A DNA stretch of 64,000 nucleotides from Hypomesus transpacificus (Eukaryota; Chordata; Actinopteri; Osmeriformes; Osmeridae). A program made the position numbers and the translations under genes. Shown here one piece after another: positions 37,749-57,300 of the stretch; the first letter of the stretch is position 1; each line of letters opens with the position of its first letter. The notes under the pieces were generated by a model. It was not told the origin of the DNA, did no database searches, and saw only the letters and a program-made list of their open reading frames with translations. Location: positions 2,762,091 through 2,826,090 of the forward strand of contig NW_025813837.1 in the NCBI RefSeq assembly GCF_021917145.1, read 5' to 3'.

Positions 37749-38436
37749 ATGGTGAGTGTCTGTCTTTTAATGAAGGTGTAAGGCCTTCATGACGCAGTTA
37801 TGAAATAATCTCCATCTCATGATGTGTCTTTGAAATGTTTACTAATTCTTCCTCCTCTCTTCCTTTTCAGAGGTCACTGGTTCTTGCTGTGCTCTTGTGC
37901 GCTTTACCTTCAATGCTCGAAGCTGCATGTCTTTTCGCTGGGTTTCCAGGTGAAAAACACAAAACCAACTGTCTTGACACAAAATAAGCAGTAAAGGCTT
38001 CTCTCAAAGATCTTTTTTGTATATTTTATTAGGTGAAACTAAGTGTCATGATGCAGCAGACCAGACCTGGCATGCCGTGGGGTCTACCTGGAGAACCAGT
38101 GACTGTCTAAGATGTACTTGTCGCTTGGACGCTGGTTTAAAAGTAGAAATGAGATGCTGCCATGCGTAAGTACTGCTGGCGACCGAATCATATTTTTTTG
38201 GTTGTGAAAACTGAAATATGTATGAGAAACATTTATTTTCTGAGTACATTTGCAAAGTAAGGTACTGGGTCAGCTTCCTTTACTCACGTTGGCTATTTAC
38301 TTACAGGTATCTAAATAATATACGTATCCCGGATGACTCTGTCTCTAAGTTTGATAAAAAAACATGTCAACATATTGTCCATAAAAAGGATGATCCGTCC
38401 ACAAGCTGTCCTATCCTTGCCGCTTCGGGAAAATGA
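37749..38436 (+). CDS. msmb: Beta-microseminoprotein-like, copy A (one conserved Cys replaced)
   Basis: Small secreted cysteine-rich protein of the MSMB/PSP94 family. Mammalian members are abundant in seminal fluid and bind CRISP-family proteins; the fish role is not known to me. Exons: 37749-37751 (only the ATG), 37871-37949, 38033-38165, 38307-38436; 114 aa. A signal peptide (RSLVLAVLLCALP...) is cleaved before about Cys-Leu. The framework matches the family: Cys near the mature N-terminus, KCHD, DCLRCTC, RCCHAY, KKTC, and a late TSC. The family has ten mature cysteines; this copy has nine. The one expected in the IPDDC motif is Ser (TCT at a site that is TGT in copy B). Poly(A) signal at 38538. 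Confidence 0.85.
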
Positions 38437-38537
38437 AGAAATTGTTCCTTATCGTGTGAAATTCTGATTCATTGTGTCACTGTCACTATTGTGTCGGACA
38501 CTAGTGTTTTCTAGGGCTATGTGAATTGGATCTGATA

Positions 38538-38543
38538 AATAAA
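38538..38543 (+). terminator. Polyadenylation signal, msmb copy A
   Basis: AATAAA about 100 bases after the stop codon, at the same place as the signal in copy B. Confidence 0.7.
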
Positions 38544-38869
38544 AGACATTTGAATATTAAATCCTGGAACTTGAAGTTGTGTTTAATGACATCAATTATT
38601 GTATGTTATTGATCGTTGTATTGGTAGGAAGTGGAACATGGTGATCTTTTTGACAAAATCACTTTTCCAAAACATGGTGGTATAGTTCCTTCAGAACACA
38701 TAGTACAGTATCCAAAATTCTTTATGGTAAACTCAATTTTGCAATCACCTAGAATGTGCATCTGAGTTGAAGAACAAGTCAATAACAAAAATACAGGCCC
38801 ACATCCTGCTGGCTCGAGAACTAGTCTTGGTAACATGATTAGTAATTTTTTCCTAGTGTCAGCTCTCAT

Positions 38870-39290
38870 GTTAGGAACCTTGGGATAATTATTGACTCGG
38901 ACCTTGGTTTAGTCAAGCAGATTAACTCTGAGGTAAAAAATAGTTTCTATCAGTTACGACTGATTTCCAAGGTTAAATCTGGTCTTAAGCTGTGGAATCA
39001 GCTTCCCCTATCAGCTTCCCCCTATCTATTAGGCAGGCTCCTTCATTGTCTGTTTTTAAATCCAGGCTTAAGACCCACCTTTATGTTCTGGCGTTTCCCA
39101 CCACTTGACTTGGACTGTTGCTTGTTTTTCTGTTGTTGACTGTTTTGTATTTTGTTTTACTGTGTATTTTATAGTGTTTAATATTTTTTTTATTTGGATT
39201 CTGTTTTTGTGCTTTTGTTCGGCGCCTCGGTCAGCCTTGCTGTGTTTTGAGTGTGCTTTATAAATAAAATGTACTTACTTACTTACATTA
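38870..39290 (+). mobile_element. Truncated, internally deleted LINE fragment (L2/CR1-like)
   Basis: The frame begins LGIIIDSDLGLVKQIN and then jumps to a C-terminal part reading LKLWNQLP. Later sequence, in shifted frame, matches the usual FKSRLKTHLY ending. It ends TTTATAAATAAAATG followed by repeated ACTT. The normal intervening protein is missing, so it is dead. The matching site in duplication unit B (near 41790) lacks it. Confidence 0.8.
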
Positions 39291-39750
39291 CATCCATAGC
39301 ATCTGATCTCATATCAATAATATACCATAAAACAGTTACGGGATTGCCAAATGTTTAAATGTGCTTTATTCAACTGATCACATTTCAAAAGCATCAGATA
39401 TGATTACTCCTTGACACACGTGACCTTGGTAACATGAGATGACATCATTTCATTCACTTCACAGTAACAGAAGAAGCCACTGTGATCCCTGATGTGAAGA
39501 GACTCTCTCTGGTGTCTCTTCCTCCCGTCTCGTATAAGTTATCCAAGGAGTAGCAGAGTGGCTTTGATGGCTGCAGTGGTCAGGGAAGAGAAGATGCTGT
39601 TCTGTTTCGGTTTGGTCAGGAAACTCTTTTCACAGGTCAAAGATAGAACAGTGACCTCTAAGCTACACCCTCCACTTGGCCTCCTCTTTTCTCCTCTCTT
39701 ATTGTTAGAAATAAAAGGTATGTCATACCTAATAATAAATAAGTAATAAA

Positions 39751-39944
39751 TGGGTAGTCAGATGGCTGAGCGGTGAGGGAGTCGGGCTAGTAATCAGAAG
39801 GTTGCAGGATCAATTCCCCGCTGTGCCAAATTACGTTGTGTCCTTGGGCAAGGCACTTCACCCTACTTGCCTTGGGGGGAATGTCCCTGTACTTACAGTA
39901 AGTCGCTCTGGATAAGAGCGTCTGCTAAATGACTAAATGTAATG
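39751..39944 (+). repeat. SINE inserted in duplication unit B only
   Basis: Full SINE with GATGGCTGAGCGGTGAGGGA head and GATAAGAGCGTCTGCTAAAT tail. The flanking sequence rejoins the unit A sequence exactly (ATGTCCCATCAGCTC on the right). About 27 extra AT-rich bases precede the head. Confidence 0.9.
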
Positions 39945-40709
39945 TCCCATCAGCTCGGCAGAGAACTGTGTAATTGTGTCTCACAGTCTCCACAAACCTT
40001 CTCAAAGTGTCTGAGTCTCCTTCCCTTTCTTACAAAGAGTTGGGGTTAATGGAGACAAAGAATTAAGGACAAACGACATCTCTCTACGTTTGCTGTCATC
40101 TAGTGGTCATATAATGTAACAGATCCGAATTTAGAATTTAGAAACCCAGGCACTTATTTTCAGTTAAAGGTCAAATAGGGAAGATTTTTATAGTTCACAG
40201 AAATATACGTTTTTTCCCCCATAAATATGTTGTGTAACCTAAGGTCCTACGAGAGCGGTTTAGCAACAAAGACAGCTAGGTGTGAATGTCAATATCACAT
40301 TTCAAGATACATTGCTTGCCTCCGGCATTGTAAAACGTCAGTTTACTGTAGTTTGGTTGAAAAAAAAATACAATTGCTCTGATGGGATTCCGTTCAGTGC
40401 ATCTATTGTCTGAATCGAAAGCCCTAAACACAGGTTAAACTAGGTCAATCTGGTTCCTGGAATAATGAACACCTGAGGATATCTCTACTAAACAAAATAT
40501 CCTACCCTCCGAGTTTGTGGACACATTGTTTATGGTTAACGAAACGTTGTGCAATCTGCAAGACAAACAAGTCAATGACCTAGACTAAAATTAACCACAT
40601 AGAGCAGGTGTGTCTGTAGGATCACCCAACATTACTTTAGTAGATCATGATGGTTTAAAACCAATAGATATCTCTCCCTTGTAATTTACTTGACAGTGAA
40701 TACGCCATC

Positions 40710-41392
40710 ATGGTGAGTGTCTGTCTTTAATGAAGGTGTAAGGTCTTTATAACGCAGTTATGAAATCATCTCCATCTTATGATGTGTCTTTGACAAGTTT
40801 AATAATTCTTCCTCCTCTCTTCCTCCTCAGAGGTCACTGGTTCTTGCTGTGCTCCTGTGCGCTTTACCTTCAATGCTCAACGCTGCATGTTTTCTCGCTG
40901 GGTTTCCAGGTGAAAAACAAAGCCAACTGTCTTGACACAAAATAAGCAGTAAAGGCTTCTCACAAAGTTCATATCTGTATTTTTATTAGGTGAAACTAAG
41001 TGTCAGGATGCAGCAGACCAGACCTGGCATGCCGTGGGGTCTACCTGGAGAACTAGTGACTGTCTAAGATGTACTTGTCGCTTGGACGCTGGTTTAAAAG
41101 TAGAAATGAGATGCTGCCATGCGTAAGTACTGCTGGCGACCAAATAATATTTTTGGGGTTGTGAAAACTAAAATTGTATGAGAAACATTTATTTTCTGAG
41201 TACATTTGCAAAGTAAGGTACTGGGTCAGCTTCCTTTACTCACGTTGGCTATTTGATTACAGGTATCTAAACAATATACGTATCCCGGATGACTGTGTCT
41301 CTAAGTTTGATAAAAAAACATGTCAACATATTGTCCATAAAAAGGATGATCCGTCCACAAACTGTCCTATCCTTGAAGCTTCGGGAAAATGA
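40710..41392 (+). CDS. msmb: Beta-microseminoprotein-like, copy B
   Basis: Tandem copy of the gene at 37749 with the same four-exon plan: 40710-40712 (ATG only), 40831-40909, 40990-41122, 41263-41392; 114 aa. It has a signal peptide and all ten family cysteines, including the one in IPDDC. Against copy A, I count 12 coding base differences in 10 codons; 7 of these change the amino acid (E/N, L/F, F/L, H/Q, S/C, S/N, A/E). Splice sites are intact and a poly(A) signal lies at 41495, so it looks functional. It is expected to be secreted. Confidence 0.88.
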
Positions 41393-41494
41393 AGCAATTG
41401 TTCCATATCATGTGAAATTCTGATTCTTTGTACCAGTCCACACTATTGTGTCGGACAGTAGTGTTTTCTAGTGCTATGTGGATTGGATCAGATA

Positions 41495-41500
41495 AATAAA
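41495..41500 (+). terminator. Polyadenylation signal, msmb copy B
   Basis: AATAAA in the context GATAAATAAAAGACATTTG, the same as copy A. Confidence 0.7.
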
Positions 41501-41975
41501 AGACATTTGAATATTAAATCCTGGAACTTGAAGTTGTGCTCTATCACAGATATAAATTATTGTGTGTTATCGATTATCATTGTAGGCCTATTGGTAGGAA
41601 GTGGAACATGGTGATCTTTTTGACAAAATCACTTTTCCAAAACAAAAGATTGTACAGTGGTAGTGGTTTAGTTCCTTCAGAACACATAGCACAGTATGCA
41701 CAATTCTTCATGGTAAACTCAATTGTACAATCACCTAAAATATTCGTCTGAGTTGTGATGAAGAACAAGTCAATAACATTAATACAGGAACACATGTTAC
41801 ATCCATAGCATTTCATATCAATAATATACCATAAAACACTTACAAGATTGCCAAATGTTTAAATGTGCTTTATTCAACTGATCACGTTTCCAAAGCATCA
41901 GATATGATTATTGACACACCTTACATGAGATTACATAATTTCATTCACTTCACAGTAACATAAAGAACTACAACT

Positions 41976-42697
41976 TTATCCCACAGCGCTGATGATCCTA
42001 CACTCAGTGGATGGATCATCCTTTTTATGTATAATATGTCGACATGTTTTCTGATCAAACTCAGAGACACAGTCATCCGGGATTGTAATACCAGTTGGAT
42101 ACCTGCAATTAAATAGCATCATTAAAGTTAGAGTTAGCATTTCAGCCAACTTAAATGTCTCAGCAGTGTTACAGATGAGCAATGTTCTTAAAAATAAGTT
42201 AAACTAAAATATGTAACAGAAATCTAGGTCTTTTGGGATCTCAATACTCACCCGTGGCAGCAGCGCGTTTCTAATATGATGCCAGAGTGACAACTACATT
42301 TCATGCAGTTGCGGTTTTTCCAGTTGGAACCCACAGCATACCACGTCTCATCTGCGCTGTCCCAACAATGGGTCTTGGCTAAATAAAATAAAAAATAAAG
42401 ACGTCATTAAAAAAATTACAATAAAACATCAACTGTCTGTTTGTGTTTTAGTTCATGCTTTAGTTCGTGTTTTAGTTCATGCTTGTTTGGTTGGGTTTGT
42501 CTTTTACCTTTAGTCTGAGCCACAAAACATGCAGCGTTGAGCATTGAAGGTAGAGCACACAGGAGCACACCAAGAACCAGTGACCTCTGAAGAGGAAGAA
42601 AGGAGGAAGAAAAGTAAAAAAATTCCAAAGACACATCAAGGACGACATCTACATTATCTAGGCCGTACACCTTCAGTCAAAGACAGACACTAACCAT
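41976..42697 (-). CDS. msmb: Beta-microseminoprotein-like, copy C (older, inverted paralogue)
   Basis: Same family and exon plan on the minus strand: 42697-42695 (ATG only, donor GTTAGT), 42586-42508, 42378-42252, 42102-41976; 111 aa. The signal peptide is nearly that of copies A and B (RSLVLGVLLCALPSMLNAA). The mature part is more diverged (THCWDSADETWYAVG, NCMKCSC, TRCCHGY, IPDDC, KTCRHIIHKKDDPSTEC) but keeps all ten cysteines. It is tail-to-tail with copy B. A minus-strand AATAAA near 41869-41874 lies inside the part that was copied with the tandem duplication. Confidence 0.88.
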
Positions 42698-42739
42698 GAT
42701 GGCGTTTTCAGTGCGGAGTTGGAGCGTGCACCGCTGTTT

Positions 42740-43170
42740 ATTTAAGCTTTGACCCAGATTAACCTTTGGAATTGAACAGAAAAACAGCATGATTTACTGA
42801 AGCAAAGTTCTGTTCCTGGCAGACAAGCCACCTGGTCCTTTAATAGTAGGTTTATTGACTTGTTTATTTTGCAGATTAAAGAACGTTTGGTTTACACTGT
42901 GCGAAAGGTAAAGACATGACCAGGTGTTTTGTCTCGTCTAAAGTTATATATTTTCAAGTCCGACATACCTACAAATAAATAGGCCTAGTGTTCGGTCCGC
43001 AAAATCCGTTCCGTGTTTTGCATGACTTCAGTGGCGCGTCTCCTGCTAGTGCAAAACAAAAGGAAATCGGCCACACCATCAGCAAGCGGCAGAGCTTCAT
43101 GCAAGCTAACATATTAGCTGTAATGTTTTGACTACCTTACATTATACACGGAAACAAGTACATTAATTCT
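42740..43170. other. Intergenic region between msmb copy C and kansl3 (divergent promoters)
   Basis: About 430 bases between two divergently transcribed genes, so it should hold both promoters. I see no clear TATA box or other motif that I would defend. Confidence 0.4.
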
Positions 43171-43208
43171 ACACTATTTTCCGTACAGTTACATATTATT
43201 AAAGCAAA

Positions 43209-43226
43209 TGGAAAAAATGCGAAAAG
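43209..43226 (+). other. kansl3: Probable end of the non-coding first exon of kansl3
   Basis: A good donor (AAAAG then GTGAGT) lies here, 314 bases before the acceptor of the exon that starts at 43541 and carries the start codon. The 5' limit of the exon is not visible. Confidence 0.4.
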
Positions 43227-43591
43227 GTGAGTAGCTAGATGGAAGAGTTACTCGCGAGACATGACGTTCTGTAGAGCTACCAGCTAGCTAGAGCTAACTA
43301 GCCCGTTAGCGAATTCATGTTAGAAAGGGATTTGCTGCAAGTGTTACTCAAATCAAATGTTTATTATTGTGTTTTGAGTGGCCCTGTATCTAACAAATTG
43401 TATGGGGGACAAAGTAGCATTACCTAACTCTAGCTATTTAGACAGAGAGTTAGAGCTTGCTGGCATGCTATGCTAACTACGGCAGGCCATGACGAGGGTG
43501 TTTCAGCTGCTATTCCTTAACATAATCTTTCGGTTTTCAGGCTTTTGTTAAAACCCTTCCAAATACTGGACCATCGGGGCCCTAGTGGAGG

Positions 43592-52360
<8,769 letters not shown>

Positions 52361-53890
52361 CACCGCCCAGTACTCTGTCAGGTCACCTGCTCCTCAAGGT
52401 GCTCGGGACGTTCCAGCCTGCCTTGACGGATGCGCTGCACCAGAACCTCACCGCTAAACCGTCCCTGTTCCTCACACAACGTGGATCTCCAGCGTCTTGG
52501 CAACACCTGCTTTCGTGTGCCTACATGACCGTTACAAGTTAACACGATATTGAGTGATCTGACCCTTTTATCCAGAGTATCGTATGAATAATGCATATAG
52601 AAAGCACAGAAGACCACGGATCAGAAGTGCGTTGTTCTAAGTATTTTTGGTGGTCTGAGTCAAGAAGCGGTCTCATTAACGCTCACCAACTACAGTTGCT
52701 TATCCTTCACTCCCTGGTATATGCTCATTGATGATGACTTCAAATAGCTTGGCTTAAAAGTCTATGTTCTTATTTTACATGGTCAACAGTGGGTTTGCTT
52801 GTTATTCAGTGTTACTATGATGGAATGTCGGTGTGTTTGGCTTCACCTGTGTATGTGAATCTTGGAGGGCTGGCTTGTCCTAATCATAAAATGATAAACT
52901 CAGCAAACATTTAGTCAACTTTGAAATTATCTTTTAATTAATTCTCAGAAGTGTTTTATTTTCTTTTGAGTGGACATTCAAGGTACTTTTATTGGCAGGG
53001 GATGTGAAACAAGTAGGGAGGAGCCTAAACTAGCCATGTTTTATAATTAACTTATAAAGTGCTTTTTTAGAGAGAATGAAGAATTGCTCAGTGTATTTTG
53101 GAAGTTATTTACTTTGCTCTCACACGACTGTTGAAATGTTCATTCCATTTTTGTTTTGTTTTTAAATACAATTTTTAAAACAGCAACTATCTGTTCTTTT
53201 TTGAGCATGGCAAATTATCTCAACCTTATTTCAGTTCAGGGGGGACAGTGAGTGAGTTGTCTTTCACACACAGATTTCTTTCCCAGCGTTTGTCTGTAAT
53301 GATGTAGCAGCTCAGGGCCCCAGCTGCAGTGTAAATACACTCATTTAAGCAGACATCCTCTCTCATCAGGCACACATGGACAGTGGTCAGACAAGACAGA
53401 AAGGGAGAGTGTGGTTCTAAGCTTATGTAAGCCAGGCTTTGTGTGTGATAAGCAGGGGATAAGTATGCCAGTCAGGATGGAAACCAGCGAGTGCTGTTGA
53501 CTAACCTACACTGTCCCATTCCTTCAAGCAGTACAGTCTCATATTCACTCTAGCACCCAGTCTCTGCCACACCACACCAAGGAAGCTTGTGTGGATTAGG
53601 GACAGGTTTGGGGAGCCTTGTAAACAGGCTTCCTAGGGTTCACAGTGTTTTTTTTATCTTATATGAGTCGAGCAGCCTACTTGGGTACAGTAAACATTTA
53701 ATAAACTGATGAGTTGGTGCTCACTAGTTGTTTATTGTTTGTTTTCTGCGTTATGTTCAGTGTTGTTTTCTAAATACACATGACAGGTCTGGTACATGAT
53801 AATTCCACGTGTTAACATATATCGCTTAAATCAGTGCAGAACTGACACAGAATATATAAATTATAAACAATAATAAAGAGCGTCCATTGA
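52361..53890 (+). other. kansl3: Probable kansl3 3' UTR
   Basis: It follows the TGA that opens the last exon. AATAAA hexamers lie at 53700-53705 and 53872-53877. A 67-codon frame at its start (ending at 52542) would need a different splice phase and is not supported. Confidence 0.5.
53872..53877 (+). terminator. Candidate polyadenylation signal for kansl3
   Basis: AATAAA; an alternative lies at 53700-53705. The choice between them cannot be made from the sequence. Confidence 0.35.
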
Positions 53891-54399
53891 ACTCATCAAC
53901 TAGAACGCATTTTCTGGAAATTCCTCTCGCTTTAAGTGACCGTGTATAATTTGTGCGTAAATCTAGTCACACAAAGTGTGTGTAGATGTTTACGCGCTCG
54001 CATTTGCGTGCGTGAACATTTGTGAGATTAAGAGTGGTGTTACAAAAAATATTTTTGATCCATTCTAAAATCTTGTTTTTATCCATATTACCGTATGCAT
54101 CCCCTAGAGGACAGATGGAGCAATCGCCGGTAGTGGACTGCCCGATATCTGTGCCATGATCACCAAAGTTTGCAGGCAAAGCGCTAGCCCGGAGTAAGGC
54201 GAGGGGAGCGAATCACTGCCCCAGAATCAAGACATTGTGGAGAAGCTGAGCTCTTATTTTAAACCCGCCCTCCGGAGAGATCTCATTTCCCCAAAACCTC
54301 CCATTTTCTCTCTCTCTCTCTCTCCTTCTGTCCCTCTCTTGTCCTTCTTTTTCTTTACCTATGTTTCCCGTCTTTCGCTTTAGCCCCCACTCTAGAACC
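53891..54399 (+). other. Intergenic region and probable promoter/5' UTR of the bmp1-like gene
   Basis: 500 bases between the likely kansl3 poly(A) site and the bmp1-like start. TATTTTAAA at 54256-54264 could act as a weak TATA-like element, and a CT tract lies at 54305-54330 in the likely 5' UTR. Neither is proven. Confidence 0.35.
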
Positions 54400-57300
54400 A
54401 TGGATCTCACAACGAGATGTTTGTTTCTTCTATCCTGCGTTCGCATGATTTCAGCAATCGATTTGGAAGCAATTGAACCAAGCTACTATGTAGAGCCCGC
54501 TACCTCCTCAGACGTGATCGACTACAAGGATCCATGTAAAGCTGGTAAGGAAACGCTATTTACCTTTTATTTAATGTGGACGTAGAGTGCCACGAAATGC
54601 TTTTGTGCGTTTGGAAGCCTGCTGTCATTTGGGGAAATCCATTTGGAGATGACAGTGGTGAATCTAGTCTTAAATGGATTTAAAGAACGTGTAGGAATAT
54701 ACACATGCCTTCTACTTTTAGCGATAGTTTATTTTAAACGATGTCTTGTTTAGTGTTTTTTTTTTTTTTTTTGTCAATGCATTGCCTGGAATACAACTGT
54801 CATTCTTGTAGACAAATATGAATATAAAGCCTAATACAAATACAAATTCCTATAGTAGAATTTTCACGGTATCAAATAGTGTTTGTTCTTGAAACAAAGT
54901 TATAAAAATGTGTTTGCTATTTGTCTTTAGCCGACGGTTTTGATACCTTGGTGTTAGAATCGAAGTTAAATACAAGTAGGCTGTTATTTTCTAAATGTTC
55001 AATTTGTTGGCAAGAATTGGAAATGAGTTTAGGATCTTTTTGTAGCCTACTGGAAAAGTATAGTCCTTATACTGTGGTTTGAACATGGCCCATGACATTT
55101 AGCAAATGATTACTTTAAGGGGAAAAATAATTGTTTGTTATAGGGTTGCATTTGGGTCATTACGCAAGTTGGCATACATTTACTTAAACGGCTGTTAACT
55201 AATGTGACCATTGAACAGAAGGTTGTTTCTACATCGTGTGTATAAATCACACACAGAAAATCCTGTCAGTTCATATCATGACACGTTTTAGTACTGGATT
55301 ATCAAACCAAATTATTAGACCAGTATTGGCAATAACGATTGTTTAAATGTTTGAGGTAGTGCAGCCATCTTCATTTTGATCTGGGTATGTTTAGTTTTTC
55401 TTCTGGTTGCGAAACCAAATCTTAGTTGTCATTGTAGTGAAGAGTGTTTGCTGTGAACTCAGTGGCTGGCCAAATCCCCTGGAGGAATTTGCTCAGATTC
55501 AGTTTTCCATCTGCTGAAGGTATTCAGGTTCCAGATAAAGAGATATCTCCTCTTCAGATTGCGGAAACAGAGACATCTTCTCTCAGAAATAACCCACAGC
55601 TCCTGAAAGTTCTTGGTAATGGTTTGGAACTTGTTTGTCTCGGATTCCCCCAAGACGGGGTCATACTAACACAATGTTCTGTGAGATATTTGTCATGGCC
55701 TTCCCGGTTTTCCTCACTCCTCAATGTTGTTGAGTAATAGGATTAATCACTGATGACAAATTTCCCATCCCTTATTAGTTTGACTTAACTAGCCAGGCGT
55801 CTCAAGAAGGGAAAACCCCTTCAGATTCTACTGATAGTTTGATAGGCTGTTTCCTCCCTGCTTGTTGACATCCCACAGTTGTGTTTGGAAAAGCATTGTT
55901 GCGAAAGTCCTGCGTTAGTCACCCGAATGCGTAGTAGATATGTGTTTGTAAATGTGTAAACACATCACAAGCTGATGGCAGATGACATCTGAAGAAAAAA
56001 GGATGGTCATTTGTCACGGGGAGAGAGGAGGGAATGTAATCACTGGACTAGATCCGCAAATTCCCAACAGCTTAGCACAGGTGCTGGTGGAGAGACAGTT
56101 GGAAGGAGAACTCTCCCTCTTTCATCCTCCCCACCTGGTCCTCTTCAGGGCTGTGCAGTCTGAGGATGATGCCATTTGTTGGATTGAACTTGGCCTCCCT
56201 CCACAATGATGTGATGCCCGTAGGATTCACCTCATGTGGTTGCCCACTGACAGATATTTAAAGTTGTTTCACCCTCACTCATTCACCGTTTGGAACACTC
56301 TGACTGTTATACAGAAAAGGACACTGGTGTAGTGTGTCTTTGGACCATGTCTATCTATTGATGTATCCTATGGACAGCACTGTATTGAGTCGTCAAGGTC
56401 AACAATTTCCAACATGGTCATTCACTCCGAAGAAAACATTTCTGTGGTGATACATGATGGTGACATACAAATTATGCCCCACAATAGTTATCATCATGCT
56501 GACTTACAACTACATTGTGGCTTTGGAAAATGTTGTTAGAAACGTAACTGGTTATTGAGCTTTAGTTTTGTAGATGGATAACTGATGGAAAATTCCTAAG
56601 TTCAGAGAGTTGGGATGTTGGCAGTATCCCAGCTACTCATTTAGGATTCAAAGAACCCATTGAGATTAGATTAACTCATTTTCTATATGAAAAATGCATG
56701 AGTGGCAGTCACGCTCTATGTGTATTCTATTTAAATAATCATAGATATGCAGGAGAGCGGAAACTGATTTGACGTTGACATTAAGGCTGTTCATGCTTAT
56801 TTATTCAGAAGTCATCTTTATCTTGTGTTGGGTGCCTAACCGTTCCAGTGTCTCACAGTCTAAACGTGGCTTTTAGAATCGAAATCCCAGCCTGTAACTC
56901 CACTAGAACCAGCTGCACTGCATGTGTAGCCTAAACCCAGTGCTCTCCAGCATTGCTCAGCATGTGTCTCTAACCCTGCTGTGGAGAGTCACCCCTGGCT
57001 CTCTGCTATAGCAGGGGTGAACCATCAGCCACCACCCGCCCCCCTCCCCCTGCCCACCCCCCACCCGGTCGTCTCTTATGCAAGTGGTTTTCCTGTCTCT
57101 TCCCGGCCGCATGCTCTCTCCCCTGGCTGGCCTGGCAGTTGCCCCAGACTGGGGCTCCTTCACAGCCTGCCAGGGGAGAGCGTGGCTGGGTAGCAGGAGG
57201 CCAGGCAGGGGCTGGGCCAGCTCAGGTGAGGTGAGTGCAGGCCATTCAGAGGGTATTGGCAGCTTGTCCCTGGCCTGTTTACTCCCCCTGAGGAATGTCT

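Larger units (their letters stand above)
36706..39470 (+). repeat. Tandem duplication, unit A (antxr1 5' flank plus msmb copy A)
   Basis: This segment and 39474-41958 are near-identical over most of their length. Both begin in GAAGCCACTGTGATCCC and end in CACTTCACAGTAACA. Unit A starts about 32 bases upstream of the antxr1 start codon, so it carries the antxr1 5' UTR/promoter side. It then holds msmb copy A, and finally about 120 bases matching the 3' UTR tail of minus-strand msmb copy C. A LINE fragment (about 38870-39290) is present only in this unit. Confidence 0.9.
39474..41958 (+). repeat. Tandem duplication, unit B
   Basis: Second copy of the segment at 36706-39470. It contains a displaced copy of the antxr1 5' flank (39474 to about 40100), msmb copy B, and the shared 3' end that leads into msmb copy C. 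A SINE (39751-39944) interrupts this copy only, at the site matching 36957. Confidence 0.9.
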
